Shown here piece after piece: positions 34,965 through 46,291 of a DNA stretch of 64,000 nt. The notes under the pieces are model-generated. The model made no database searches and had not been told where the DNA came from. It was given only the letters and a program-made list of their open reading frames with translations. The stretch is from Ga0077555 sp046154645 (GTDB lineage Bacteria; Pseudomonadota; Alphaproteobacteria; Rhizobiales; Hyphomicrobiaceae). The DNA is taken from contig JBJXDZ010000009.1 of assembly GCA_046154645.1 (NCBI GenBank), positions 62,001 through 126,000 on the forward strand, given 5' to 3'. The translations under genes and the position numbers were made by a program. How positions within the stretch are numbered: position 1 is the stretch's first letter; each line of letters begins with the position of its first letter.

Positions 34965-36317
34965 ATGACAAAGCGCGAGCGCCCCGGCAACACTAGTCCG
35001 GGTACGTTTAACTATGCCAAGCCACCGGGCTCAGTCCGCATGGATGCCCGCGACATTGCCGAACGGAAGCTATCGCCTGTCGAACTGGTGCAAGGTTATC
35101 TCGACCGCATCGCCGCCGCTGATGGTGCCGTGCAGTGCTGGCGCGTGGTCGACGGCGAGCGGGCGCTGACTGTGGCCCGTGAGCGCGAGATCGAAGCAGC
35201 GCGCGGACAGATCCGCGGCCCCCTGCACGGGATCCCGGTTGCGATCAAAGACATCATCGACGTCGAGGGTTTGCCGACGCGCGCCAACTGCAAAGCCCGT
35301 GCTGACATCGCGCCCGCAACCAACGACGCGGAAATCGTCGCCGCGTTGAAGGCCAAAGGCGCCATCGTGCTCGGCAAGGTGCACACGACCGAGTTTGCCT
35401 TCTTCGATCCGTCTCCGGCGCGCAACCCGCACAATATCCACCACACGCCGGGCGGATCGAGTTCGGGCTCGGCGGCGGCCGTGGCTGCCGGCATGGCACC
35501 CATCGCTATCGGCACTCAGACCGTGGCCTCAGTGAACCGCCCGGCAGCTTATTGCGGTATTGCCGCCTTCAAACCCTCGACGCGCAGCCTGTCGACATTC
35601 GGCATCACGCCGCTTGGGCCGTCATACGACACGCCGGGCTTCTACGGCTGGGGCGTCGATGATGCCGTGGCCGCCTGGGAGGCCGTGGCACCTGATTTTC
35701 TCACTGCAGGGGCCAAGCCGCGACTGGCCAAAGCCCTGCGCATCACCATTCCCGATGATCGGCATACGAGCGATGCCATCCCCGAAATGAAGAAGGCGAT
35801 GAAGCGCATGGCCGACACCTTCGCCAATGCCGGGCACGCGCTGGAGAAGGAAAAATCGCCGATCAGTTTTGCTCGGCTGTTCGAGATCCAGCGCTCCACC
35901 ATGCTCTATGAGGCCGGCCGCGCGTTGCTTCACCTGCTCGAGCACAAGAAGGGACTGGTCGGCGCAAAACTCACTGAGGCGATCAACAGCGGCCTGGCAA
36001 TTCCTGCAAGCCGCTATCTCGACGAGCGTGGCGAGATCGATCGTATGCGCGCAACCTTCTTCGCCCACTTTGCCAAGACGGACGCATTCCTGTGGCCTGC
36101 CGCGCCTGGCACCGCGCCAGAAGGTCTGGCCTGGACGGGTGATCCCAAATACATCTCGCCGTGGACGGCGCTCGGCGGGCCAATCGTTACCGTGCCAGCG
36201 GGGCTGGCGGCGAACGGGCTGCCACTCGGTTGCCTACTGTCGGGTCGACCAGGCAGCGACGTGCGGCACGCGGCAATCAGCTGCCAATTGGCGCTAGTCA
36301 GCGAACGCCACGAGTAA
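34965..36317 (+). CDS. Amidase-signature family hydrolase
   Basis: A 450-residue amidase with the Ser-cisSer-Lys triad visible. K95 lies in VAIKDIIDV, the cis-serine S165 in TPGGSSSGS, and the nucleophile S189 in TQTVASVNRPAAYCG, 24 residues later as expected. The usual GGS around the nucleophile is VAS here, a small departure that could affect the oxyanion hole. It starts the plus-strand pair with a CaiB-type CoA-transferase (47-base gap) and is divergent from the TRAP operon. That suggests import of a compound whose amide bond is cleaved and whose acid is then activated; this is inference. Confidence 0.9.
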   Translation: MTKRERPGNTSPGTFNYAKPPGSVRMDARDIAERKLSPVELVQGYLDRIAAADGAVQCWRVVDGERALTVAREREIEAARGQIRGPLHGIPVAIKDIIDVEGLPTRANCKARADIAPATNDAEIVAALKAKGAIVLGKVHTTEFAFFDPSPARNPHNIHHTPGGSSSGSAAAVAAGMAPIAIGTQTVASVNRPAAYCGIAAFKPSTRSLSTFGITPLGPSYDTPGFYGWGVDDAVAAWEAVAPDFLTAGAKPRLAKALRITIPDDRHTSDAIPEMKKAMKRMADTFANAGHALEKEKSPISFARLFEIQRSTMLYEAGRALLHLLEHKKGLVGAKLTEAINSGLAIPASRYLDERGEIDRMRATFFAHFAKTDAFLWPAAPGTAPEGLAWTGDPKYISPWTALGGPIVTVPAGLAANGLPLGCLLSGRPGSDVRHAAISCQLALVSERHE

Positions 36318-36363
36318 AGCACGCGCATCCATGGGCAGTGGCCATTGGGACCATGAGGGGATA

Positions 36364-37503
36364 ATGACGCAGAGGAACAGCAAGCCACTCGATGGCCTCC
36401 TCGCCATTTCGCTGGAACAGGCCGTCGCCGCGCCGATGTGTGGTCGTCGCCTTGCCGATGCCGGAGCCCGTGTCATCAAGTTGGAGCGGCCCGAGGGCGA
36501 TTTCGCTCGCGGCTATGACCAGCTGCTAAACGGCGAAAGCGTGTATTTCATCTGGCTCAATCGGGGCAAAGAATCGGTCGCCTGCGATCTCGCCAAGTCT
36601 GAGGATCGCATGCTGTTCGAGGCACTGATCGCCAAGGCCGACATCTTCGTCCAGAATTTGAAGCCCGGTGCGCTATCGAAGCTCGGCTATGCCCCGGAAA
36701 CACTCTGCCTCCAGCACAAGAGGCTGATCGCCTGCTCGATCTCAGGTTACGGCGACGAGGGCCCCTATGCACAACGCAAGGCCTATGACCTGCTGATCCA
36801 AGCCGAATCGGGACTGGCGTCCGTCACGGGTGGACCCGATGAGCCCTCCCGCGTCGGTGTCTCCATCGTCGATGTCGGCACAGGACTGCATGCCTATGAA
36901 GCAATCCTCGAAGCCCTAATCCGCCGCGCCCGCACGGGCGAAGGCGCCGACATCCGCGTTTCCATGTTCGACACCATGGCCGAACTCATGAGCGTGCCGC
37001 TGCTGCAGGGCATGTGGGGCGCCCCGCCCAAGCGCATCGGCCTGTCGCACACTTCACTAGCGCCTTACGGAGTCTTTCGCACGCGCGACGATGTACCGGT
37101 GCTGATATCGATCCAGAACGATCGCGAGTGGCGGCAATTGGCAGCGAACGTGCTGGGCAAGCCCGAGCTCGGCGCAGATCCGAAGTTTGCCACCAGTCCC
37201 GCCCGCCTCGCCAACCGTCCCGAGACGGACGCCCATGTGGCACGCTGGTTTGCAGCCAACGACGCCGAGACAGCAATCGCCAAACTCGACGCTGCCGAAA
37301 TCGCGTTCGGTCGCGTCAACGATTGGGCAGCCCTCGAAGCCCATCCTCATCTGCGCATGATGGAGGTCGCCACCTTCAAGGGGCCAATCCGCATGCCGGC
37401 CGCGCCTGCCCGCTGGGATGGCGCTATCGCCGGTCCAGACAGCGCCCCGGTGCCCGCCCTCGGTGCCCACTCGGCCGCCGTGAGACGCGAGTTCCTGGGC
37501 TAA
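36364..37503 (+). CDS. CaiB/BaiF (class III) CoA-transferase
   Basis: A 379-residue family III CoA-transferase that moves CoA between carboxylates through an aspartyl-CoA intermediate. The catalytic aspartate is D142 in KAYDLLIQAESG. Other family blocks are VIKLERPEGD, FIWLNRGKES, ISGYGDEGPY and MFDTMAELM. ATG 36364 is used; an ATG at 36331 is also in frame. The purine-rich GAGGGG lies only three bases before 36364, so the true start is not certain. It follows the amidase on the same strand and converges on a second amidase gene with an 18-base gap. Confidence 0.92.
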   Translation: MTQRNSKPLDGLLAISLEQAVAAPMCGRRLADAGARVIKLERPEGDFARGYDQLLNGESVYFIWLNRGKESVACDLAKSEDRMLFEALIAKADIFVQNLKPGALSKLGYAPETLCLQHKRLIACSISGYGDEGPYAQRKAYDLLIQAESGLASVTGGPDEPSRVGVSIVDVGTGLHAYEAILEALIRRARTGEGADIRVSMFDTMAELMSVPLLQGMWGAPPKRIGLSHTSLAPYGVFRTRDDVPVLISIQNDREWRQLAANVLGKPELGADPKFATSPARLANRPETDAHVARWFAANDAETAIAKLDAAEIAFGRVNDWAALEAHPHLRMMEVATFKGPIRMPAAPARWDGAIAGPDSAPVPALGAHSAAVRREFLG

Positions 37504-37521
37504 CAGGCGGCGCAGACGCCC

Positions 37522-38961
37522 TCAGCCCAGCCCATCGATCTGTGGCCGCAACGCTGCCCAAGGCTGCGCTGCTTCGATCAGCGCCGCGATGCGCAGCAGT
37601 TTCGCATCCTCTCCGCGGCGGCCAACAAGTTGGACGGCGATCGGCAAGCCGTCGCTGTGCATTCCGGCCGGCAGCGTGATGGCGGGATTGCCCGAGAGAT
37701 TGAACGGGTGGGTGTAGGGGTACCAGGCCCGGCGCACTGTGCCTGCCGCCTTGCCCTCGATCATCACAGGTTCGAAGAGCGCCTCGTCGATGCCCAGCGC
37801 GGTGCGTGCCAACGTCGGCATGACGATGATGTCGAAGCGGTCGAACCAATCCTGGATCTGCCGGTAGAGCTGCGTCTTCTGCATCAGGGCGCGGCCAACC
37901 ATTTCACCGGTCATCTGATTGCCGCCACTCATCTGGCGCACCAAGGTCGGGCTCATCTTGTCCCGCCATTTCGGCAGCACATCGGCAAAGCGTGCATTCC
38001 ATAGCGCCGTGGACAGCGTGAGCCAATAAGGCTCTGTCGGCTCGAGATCGTCCCCCATGGGTTCGACGATGGCGCCCAGTTCACCGAGGAGGCCAGCCAC
38101 ACCTTCGCAGCGCGCCAGCACTTCCGCGTCCGCGATGCTATTGGCGAGGTAGGGGCGCCACGCCACATTGAGGCCCTTGAGGTTGCCTTCCGGTCTAGCT
38201 GCCGCCACATAACCTGTCGTTGCCATGCCAAAGGAATGCGGGTCGGAGGGATGCCAGCCGGCCATAGCCTCCAGCATCAGTGCCGTATCCAGCACCGTGC
38301 GCGTCGTTGGCGTAATGTAGCTCATGTTCGAAAAGGCATCAGGTGCCGTGTCGTGAGGGATGAGACCGATCGATTGCTTCAGGCCGACGACACCATTGCA
38401 GGCAGCCGGAATGCGTGTCGAACCGCCGGCGTCCGTGGCGATGGCCAGCGGACCGATGCCGGCTGCACATGCCACGGCGGCGCCCCCCGACGAGCCTCCT
38501 GACGTGCGCTTGGCCGACCAGGCATTGCGCGTGCGACCGAACAACGGCGCTTCGGTCCACGGCATGTGACCGAACTCCGGCGTCGTGGTCTTGGCGAACA
38601 GCACCGCACCAGCCGCCTTCAGGCGCGCGACGCAGACCTGATCGGTTGACGGCACGTCATGCTGATGGATGAGCGAGCCGAAGGTGGTACGCACGCCCGC
38701 TGTCTTGACCAGATCCTTGACGTGTAGCGGCACGCCGCCGAGCGGACCTGGATTCTCGCCGCGAGCGATCCTGGCGTCGATCGCGGCGGCATCCTTGAGC
38801 GCCTGCTCGTGCGCAATCGTGATGAAGCAATTGAGCACGCCCTGCGCCTTGTCCGCCCGCGCGAGCGTTGCGCGCATGACTTCGACCGCCGAAATCTCCT
38901 TGCGCGCGATCATGGGGGCCAGCTCGGCGGCCGACGTGAAAGCTAGCATTTCTGGCGTCAT
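37522..38961 (-). CDS. Amidase-signature family hydrolase (second)
   Basis: A 479-residue amidase with the standard triad: K82 in LHVKDLVKT, cis-serine S157 in TSGGSSGG, and nucleophile S181 in TDAGGSTRIPAACNG. Unlike the amidase at 34965 it has the canonical GGS context. AAAGGA six bases upstream sets ATG 38961. It converges on the CoA-transferase gene and is divergent from the 6-phosphogluconate dehydrogenase gene. The two amidases are different subfamilies and not a recent duplication. Substrate is unknown. Confidence 0.92.
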   Translation of the reverse strand: MTPEMLAFTSAAELAPMIARKEISAVEVMRATLARADKAQGVLNCFITIAHEQALKDAAAIDARIARGENPGPLGGVPLHVKDLVKTAGVRTTFGSLIHQHDVPSTDQVCVARLKAAGAVLFAKTTTPEFGHMPWTEAPLFGRTRNAWSAKRTSGGSSGGAAVACAAGIGPLAIATDAGGSTRIPAACNGVVGLKQSIGLIPHDTAPDAFSNMSYITPTTRTVLDTALMLEAMAGWHPSDPHSFGMATTGYVAAARPEGNLKGLNVAWRPYLANSIADAEVLARCEGVAGLLGELGAIVEPMGDDLEPTEPYWLTLSTALWNARFADVLPKWRDKMSPTLVRQMSGGNQMTGEMVGRALMQKTQLYRQIQDWFDRFDIIVMPTLARTALGIDEALFEPVMIEGKAAGTVRRAWYPYTHPFNLSGNPAITLPAGMHSDGLPIAVQLVGRRGEDAKLLRIAALIEAAQPWAALRPQIDGLG

Positions 38962-39097
38962 GAGCTGTCCTTTGGGCTGCGATCTCAACCGAAGTTAGCA
39001 AATGCTCGATGAAGCTGCGAGCAGCATGACGCGTTGACGCCGCCGGCCCCGCGTGGCACTCGCGATGGAAAACACTGACGGGGCGGAGAGGGTTGAC

Positions 39098-40096
39098 ATG
39101 CAGATCGGAATGATTGGACTGGGCCGTATGGGTGCCAACATCGTGCGGCGCCTTTTGCGCGGTGGGCATGGAGCCGTTGTGTTCGACCGCGATCCCACAC
39201 CCGGCGCAGCGCTTGCCGGAGAGGGCGCGCTTGCAGCATCCAGTCTTGCCGACCTCATTACCAAGCTGCTCGCACCGCGAACGGTGTGGATCATGCTGCC
39301 GGCAGGCGCCGCAACCGAGGCCGCCATCACCGAGGCTGCATCCCTACTCAAACCCGGCGACACGATCATCGATGGCGGCAACACATTCTGGAAGGACGAC
39401 GTGCGCCGCGCACAAGAACTGTCGCTGAAGGGCATCGACTATCTCGACGTCGGCACCTCCGGCGGGGTGTGGGGCCTCGTGCGCGGTTATTGCCTGATGG
39501 TCGGCGGACCTAAGCCCACATTCGAGCGTCACGAGCCGATCTTGCGCACCCTGGCACCCGGCAGCGGTAATATTCCGCGCACCCGCGGCTCTTCCGGTGC
39601 GCCGCGAAACGCGGAACAAGGCTTCATCCACGCTGGCCCGAATGGCGCTGGCCACTTCGTGAAGATGATCCACAACGGGATCGAATACGGCATGATGCAG
39701 GCGATCGCCGAAGGCTTCGACATCCTCAAGCATGCGAACTCCCCAAAACTGCCGGCCGAACACCAGCTGACGCTCGACGTCGCCGAGATTTCCGAAGTCT
39801 GGCGGCGCGGCAGCGTGGTGACATCGTGGCTGCTCGATCTGACGGCAGACGCGCTGGCAGCCGACCAGGACTTGTCGGCCTACTCCGGCCACGTCGAGGA
39901 CTCCGGCGAAGGCCGTTGGACTGTACAGGCGGCGATCGAGGAAGCTGTGCCGGCAGAAGTGCTCACCAGCGCGCTCTACACGCGCTTCCGCTCACGGCAA
40001 GACCATACCTTTGCCGAGAAGGTGCTGTCGGCCATGCGGCAGGGCTTTGGCGGCCATGTCGAGCCCCCGAAACCTGGCTCCAAGGCGAGGACCTGA
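39098..40096 (+). CDS. gnd: 6-Phosphogluconate dehydrogenase (short, decarboxylating type)
   Basis: Oxidatively decarboxylates 6-phosphogluconate to ribulose 5-phosphate. At 332 residues it is the short form. The Rossmann motif MIGLGRMGANIV is at the start, followed by IIDGGNTFWKDD, the substrate-binding VGTSGGVWGL and the catalytic lysine in GHFVKMIHNGIEYGMMQ. GGAGAGGG five to six bases before ATG 39098 confirms the start. A gluconokinase gene follows after 13 bases, so the pair converts gluconate to ribulose 5-phosphate. Confidence 0.93.
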   Translation: MQIGMIGLGRMGANIVRRLLRGGHGAVVFDRDPTPGAALAGEGALAASSLADLITKLLAPRTVWIMLPAGAATEAAITEAASLLKPGDTIIDGGNTFWKDDVRRAQELSLKGIDYLDVGTSGGVWGLVRGYCLMVGGPKPTFERHEPILRTLAPGSGNIPRTRGSSGAPRNAEQGFIHAGPNGAGHFVKMIHNGIEYGMMQAIAEGFDILKHANSPKLPAEHQLTLDVAEISEVWRRGSVVTSWLLDLTADALAADQDLSAYSGHVEDSGEGRWTVQAAIEEAVPAEVLTSALYTRFRSRQDHTFAEKVLSAMRQGFGGHVEPPKPGSKART

Positions 40097-40109
40097 AGAG
40101 GAAAGCCGC

Positions 40110-40673
40110 ATGGCGATATCAAGTCTTCTCAGTGTCGCGCCGCTGAGCGTGTCGCCGCGCGTCATCCTGTTGATGGGGGTTTCGGGTTGCGGCAAGAGCA
40201 CGACCGGACGCCGCCTCGCCAATGCCCTCAACTGGCCGTTCCGTGATGCCGACTCGTTTCACCCCGAAGCCAACATCGCCAAGATGGCGAGCGGCATTCC
40301 CCTTGACGATCGCGATCGCGCACCTTGGCTCGACGCCATTGCTACCTGGATCGATGGTCACAGGACTGGTGACACGCGCGGCGTCGTCTCCTGCTCGGCG
40401 CTCAAGCGACGCTATCGCGAATTGCTGATCGGACAACGATCTGACGTCGGATTGGTTTATCTCAAGGGCAGCCTCGCCCTGATCGGCGACCGCATCTCGC
40501 GCCGTCGCGGGCATTTCATGCCGCCCGGACTCCTCAAGAGCCAGTTCGATACGCTTGAGGAGCCAACACGGGAGGAAAGGGCACTTTATGTGCCAGTGCG
40601 ATTGCCGCCCAAGCGCGTGGTTGAGCGCATCGTCACGGGGTTCAACCTGACGCCTGCACGCCGCGTGGTGTAA
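40110..40673 (+). CDS. gntK: Gluconokinase
   Basis: Phosphorylates D-gluconate to 6-phosphogluconate with ATP. The 187-residue protein has the P-loop GVSGCGKST near residue 23 and the family blocks FRDADSFHPEANIAKM, GIPLDDRDRAPWL, SCSALKRRYRE and RRGHFMPPGLLKSQF. AGAGGA upstream supports ATG 40110. It is encoded 13 bases after 6-phosphogluconate dehydrogenase, its pathway partner, on the same strand. No gluconate permease is adjacent; the TRAP operon 5 kb away is not obviously linked. Confidence 0.94.
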   Translation: MAISSLLSVAPLSVSPRVILLMGVSGCGKSTTGRRLANALNWPFRDADSFHPEANIAKMASGIPLDDRDRAPWLDAIATWIDGHRTGDTRGVVSCSALKRRYRELLIGQRSDVGLVYLKGSLALIGDRISRRRGHFMPPGLLKSQFDTLEEPTREERALYVPVRLPPKRVVERIVTGFNLTPARRVV

Positions 40674-40813
40674 ATTTGGCGCGGCTTGATCGGATGAGCC
40701 AGCAACGTGCCGGCAACCGAAAAGCTGATCCCGCGATCGGCACCGAGATTGGCTGTCCGTCGCGCTGATCTCGATCTAGACTGAGCCGCATTTCGGCGCA
40801 GGAGTGAACCATC

Positions 40814-41101
40814 ATGTCGTTCTGGAAATCCCTGTTCGGCGGCAGCAAGAGCAGTGAATCAGGCGCGCCAAGAACACTACGCGAGGCCGAACACAAGGGC
40901 TTCCGCATCGAGGCGCAACCATTTCTGGAGGGCGGCCAGTACCAACTATCGGGCCGCATCTGCAAGGAAATTGCCGGCATCACGCAGGAGCATCGCTTCA
41001 TCCGCGCTGATCGCTTCGCAACCGCCGAGGAGGCGGCCGAGTTCACGCTCATCAAGGCCCGCCAGATCATCGACCAGCAAGGCGATAAGCTGTTTGGCTG
41101 A
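40814..41101 (+). CDS. HlyU family protein
   Basis: A 95-residue protein of the HlyU family (PF10115 type). It begins MSFWKSLFGG, followed by EHKGFRIEAQPFLEGGQYQLSG and HRFIRADRF, the family core. In Vibrio, HlyU is a haemolysin regulator of a different, winged-helix type, so a regulatory role for this family should not be assumed. AGGAG nine bases upstream supports the start. It precedes a methyltransferase gene by 53 bases on the same strand. Confidence 0.88.
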   Translation: MSFWKSLFGGSKSSESGAPRTLREAEHKGFRIEAQPFLEGGQYQLSGRICKEIAGITQEHRFIRADRFATAEEAAEFTLIKARQIIDQQGDKLFG

Positions 41102-41154
41102 TGGGCGTCCCAACTTAACGTTGATTTGTCGGCAGACTTTCCGGAAGGCACGTG

Positions 41155-42084
41155 ATGTGCGCAACGTCTCCGCTGCAAGCGACAGCGGGGCAACGGGCGA
41201 TGGACGTACGGCAGATCAATGCCGATGGTGGCAAGTTGCCAGGCAGCAGAATCTTGACCGCATCACGCGCGCTCGTACACCGTAATCTGGCTGCGACCAA
41301 TGCGATAGCGAGGCTCCGGCGACTTCAGGCAGCGGCGCTACGCCGCGTTCATGCCGTCGCTGAGCAGGCCGCGAGCCTTGTTACCGGCCACGACGCGACC
41401 ACCGGCAAACGCGAACTCAGCGATCTCACGATCGCTGGTCATAATATTGCGGCTGGCGTGCATTTCGTCTCGACGCCCTGGGCCGTGCTGCGGTGGGTGC
41501 ACGCTTGCTTGCCGCCCGACGCGCAAAAGCAAGGCTGGACCTTTCTCGATCTTGGCGCCGGCAAGGGCCGCGCCGTGTTGTCGGCGGCAGCGAAGCCTTA
41601 CAAGCAAGTGGTCGGTGTCGAATTCGCAGCTGAGCTGGCGGCAATCGCGCGCGCCAACGTGAGGGATTCAGGGCACGCCCCGCCACGAGTTTCGATCATC
41701 GAAGGTGACGCGACCTGCACTTCACTACCAGACGGCGCGCTGATCGTGTTCCTCTTCAATCCCTTCGGCCCGCCGGCGATCGATCAGGTGCTCGAGCGTC
41801 TGGTCGAGCACCACCGGCGGACCCATGCACCGGTCCGCATTGCATACCTCAATCCCGAGCACGAGCCGCTCTTGCTGCGCCATCCAGGGTTCAAGCGTCG
41901 ACCGCTGCCACGCCACATGGCAACGCTATTCGCCGTGGCGAGCCCCTATCGTCTGGCACTCTTCGACGCGGTCTCAGCGATCTGCGGATCAATCCGTATC
42001 AGGCAGCGGTGGTGCGTTGATCGTTCTGCAATCGTCTGCGAACGTCAACGGCACACTGGTTCGTTTCGCAAGATCGTTGCGTGA
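41155..42084 (+). CDS. Class I SAM-dependent methyltransferase
   Basis: A 309-residue protein with a Rossmann methyltransferase core. Motif I is FLDLGAGKGRAVL, followed by VVGVEFAAELAAIAR, an acidic EGDAT and FLFNPFGPPAI in the motif IV position. The first 90 or so residues are an Arg/Ala-rich extension. ATG 41155 is chosen because GGAAGG is six bases upstream; GTG 41152 is also in frame. The last 96 bases overlap, on the opposite strand, the 3' end of the CoA-transferase B gene. The C-terminal 30 residues look unlike the rest, so a small frameshift near 41.98 kb is possible. Substrate is unknown. Confidence 0.82.
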   Translation: MCATSPLQATAGQRAMDVRQINADGGKLPGSRILTASRALVHRNLAATNAIARLRRLQAAALRRVHAVAEQAASLVTGHDATTGKRELSDLTIAGHNIAAGVHFVSTPWAVLRWVHACLPPDAQKQGWTFLDLGAGKGRAVLSAAAKPYKQVVGVEFAAELAAIARANVRDSGHAPPRVSIIEGDATCTSLPDGALIVFLFNPFGPPAIDQVLERLVEHHRRTHAPVRIAYLNPEHEPLLLRHPGFKRRPLPRHMATLFAVASPYRLALFDAVSAICGSIRIRQRWCVDRSAIVCERQRHTGSFRKIVA

Positions 42085-42678
42085 CATCCCTTCGATCATC
42101 TCGTGCACGATCATGCCAGTGGGCGTCACATCGACCACCGCTAAGTCCGTATAGACGCGCTTGACGCAGCGCCCCGCCGTCAGCGGCAGCGAGCACTGCT
42201 CAACCAGCCGCGGCGCCCCCTTGCGCGTCGTGTGCTCCATGATCACCCACACGGCACGTGCAGCGGCAGCCAGATCCATGGCGCCACCGACCAGAGGTCC
42301 CTTGTCAGGCAGCCGCATATCCCAGTTGGCGAGATCGCCGTTGGCCGCCACCTCGAAGGCGCCGAGGATCGTGATATCGATATGCCCGCCGCGTATCATG
42401 GCGAATGATGACGCCGAATCGATCACCGTGGCCCCGGGCCGCAAGGTGATGCGCCGCCCTCCTGCATCGACACGGTCGGTATCGATGTCATCGGCTTTGG
42501 CCAGCGGTCCGGCACCGATGACGCCGTTTTCCGATTGTAGAAAAATGTCGCGCCCAGCCACCAGGTAGTCGGCCACCGCCAGCGGCATGCCGAGGCCAAG
42601 ATTGACAAGTTGCCCATCGCCGATGTCCTGGGCAGCGCGCCACGCCATCTGGCGGCGATTGAGCGGCTTCATGGCCAA
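41989..42678 (-). CDS. 3-Oxoacid/3-oxoadipate CoA-transferase subunit B
   Basis: A 229-residue beta subunit of a family I CoA-transferase. The catalytic glutamate lies in the SENGVIGAGP motif. Other conserved blocks are VNLGLGMPLAVADYL, SFAMIRGGHIDITILGAFEV and VGGAMDLAA. Together they resemble PcaJ of the beta-ketoadipate pathway as much as ScoB, so the acyl acceptor could be 3-oxoadipate, acetoacetate or another 3-oxoacid. It starts inside the end of the subunit A gene (10-base overlap), as expected for a heteromeric enzyme. Its 3' end overlaps the converging methyltransferase gene by 96 bases. Confidence 0.92.
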   Translation of the reverse strand: MAMKPLNRRQMAWRAAQDIGDGQLVNLGLGMPLAVADYLVAGRDIFLQSENGVIGAGPLAKADDIDTDRVDAGGRRITLRPGATVIDSASSFAMIRGGHIDITILGAFEVAANGDLANWDMRLPDKGPLVGGAMDLAAAARAVWVIMEHTTRKGAPRLVEQCSLPLTAGRCVKRVYTDLAVVDVTPTGMIVHEMIEGMSRNDLAKRTSVPLTFADDCRTINAPPLPDTD

Positions 42679-43349
42679 AGCTCCTTGGCTGCCAGCACGC
42701 GGTCGATATAGACGCCCGGCAAATCGATTTGATCATGTGGCAGCGGCGCTGTGTGGATCGTGCGCACCTCGGCCACGGCGAGCTTGGCGGCCGTTGCCAT
42801 CACCGGCCCGAAGTTCGCCTGGGCGTATCGGAAGACGAGATTGCCGTAGAGGTCGCAGCTGTCTGCCCGCAGCAGCGCCAGATCACCCTTGATGGCGGGC
42901 TCCAGCACATAATCGCGATCCTCGAAGCGGCGCACTTCCTTGCCTTTGGTCAATTCTGTGCCGAGCCCTACGGGCGTATAGAAGGCCGGGATACCGGCGC
43001 CTCCGGCGCGAATGGCTTCGGCGAAGGTGCCTTGCGGCAGGCAGACCAGCTCGATTCTGCCGGCTTTCCAGAGCTTCTCGAACGGTGACAGATCCTTGCC
43101 GGCGCCACGGGCGGCACTGCATACGACCTTGCGAACCTGACCGCCTTCGATCAGCTCATGAGTGAACGAGTAGCGATGCGTCGCCGAGTTGACGACCAGC
43201 GTCAGATCCTTGCTGCCACGCTCGCGCAGCGCCCGGATCAGCGTATTGGGAAAACCGGCGCCGCCAAACCCGGAGATCAGGACGACAGCCCCATCGCTGA
43301 CACCCGTCAGCGCGTCGGCTGCAGTCTGGACACGTTTGTCGATTGGCAT
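42669..43349 (-). CDS. 3-Oxoacid/3-oxoadipate CoA-transferase subunit A
   Basis: A 226-residue alpha subunit of a family I CoA-transferase, with GFGGAGFPNTLI in the CoA-binding glycine loop and the blocks RKVVCSAARG, PQGTFAEAIRAGGAGI, FYTPVGLGT and FGPVMATAAK. The sequence reads closest to PcaI-type subunits. GGGGAGG upstream of ATG 43349 is a strong ribosome site. Its 3' end overlaps the subunit B start by ten bases. No other beta-ketoadipate pathway gene is nearby. Confidence 0.92.
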   Translation of the reverse strand: MPIDKRVQTAADALTGVSDGAVVLISGFGGAGFPNTLIRALRERGSKDLTLVVNSATHRYSFTHELIEGGQVRKVVCSAARGAGKDLSPFEKLWKAGRIELVCLPQGTFAEAIRAGGAGIPAFYTPVGLGTELTKGKEVRRFEDRDYVLEPAIKGDLALLRADSCDLYGNLVFRYAQANFGPVMATAAKLAVAEVRTIHTAPLPHDQIDLPGVYIDRVLAAKELWP

Positions 43350-43439
43350 GGGAGCCTCCCCTCGCCGAACCTGCACCGGGCCGGCGACGACGGTCAAGCG
43401 ATCACCGGCAACGAACGGCTCCGCGCAGGGCACCCATGC

Positions 43440-45629
<2,190 letters not shown>

Positions 45630-45755
45630 GGCAGGGGGGCTCGCGGAGTTGCTACCGCCGCCGAAACGGCGCTGCGGAAATTTTCCCCGGTTTATCAGGT
45701 GCTTCCACGATGCTCAACCGGCGTCGTGAGTTGCCGGGGCGATCGGCTTAGAGCT

Positions 45756-46061
45756 TTAGTAGAACAGCAGCACGCCGGCTGCCAGGATCGCGAGTGTCAT
45801 CAGGTAGGCGTGCCGCCGCCAGGACAGAATGGCAACGATGACCTGGCGCGGAATCGCTGCCCAAGGGATGCGGGCGAGCCAGATGGCCATCAGGCCGGCG
45901 CCAAAACCGAGGCCAAACGAAATGGCATCGATGGTGATCCGGCTGCCTTTCAGGCTCGCCGCGCTCCAGGCATTGTCCGCAAAGGGACCAGCACCCATCA
46001 AAATTGCCACTGTGAGCAAGCCCAAGGCCACAATGGCCAGCCCGCCGAGCGCCCGCTCCAT
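45756..46061 (-). CDS. Small membrane protein, unknown function
   Basis: A 101-residue protein with three likely membrane helices (about 5-24, 48-65 and 83-100) and a short basic loop (LSWRRHAY). GGGAGG eight bases before ATG 46061 gives it a good ribosome site, which favours this frame over a similar-length overlapping minus-strand frame without hydrophobic character. I recognise no family. It lies between the YgiQ and RidA genes. Confidence 0.6.
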   Translation of the reverse strand: MERALGGLAIVALGLLTVAILMGAGPFADNAWSAASLKGSRITIDAISFGLGFGAGLMAIWLARIPWAAIPRQVIVAILSWRRHAYLMTLAILAAGVLLFY

Positions 46062-46291
46062 ATGTCACGCCTCCCGCCGGAATGCCGATTTCGCTGCACT
46101 TACAAGAGAGCAGGTTTTGGCAAACGAACAGTTAAGGACTGTCCCGCGAAGGGTTGCTATCGGGGCCGAGACATGGCTGACATGACGTAACGCTTGCCGA
46201 TTGGGTGCCGTGCGTTAACCTCGCCATTCATCGCTGGTTGCCCACGGAAGGTGACCCCGAGCCTGGATCTGATCAGAGGAGCACGACCGAC

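Noticed and set aside
37522..38961. The two amidases as a tandem duplication
   Set aside because: They differ in length, nucleophile context (GGS versus VAS) and surrounding sequence, and are on opposite strands, so they are separate subfamilies.
45748..46068. Alternative 106-codon minus-strand frame overlapping the small membrane protein
   Set aside because: No ribosome site and Gly/His/Arg-rich composition, whereas the chosen frame has GGGAGG and three clean hydrophobic helices.
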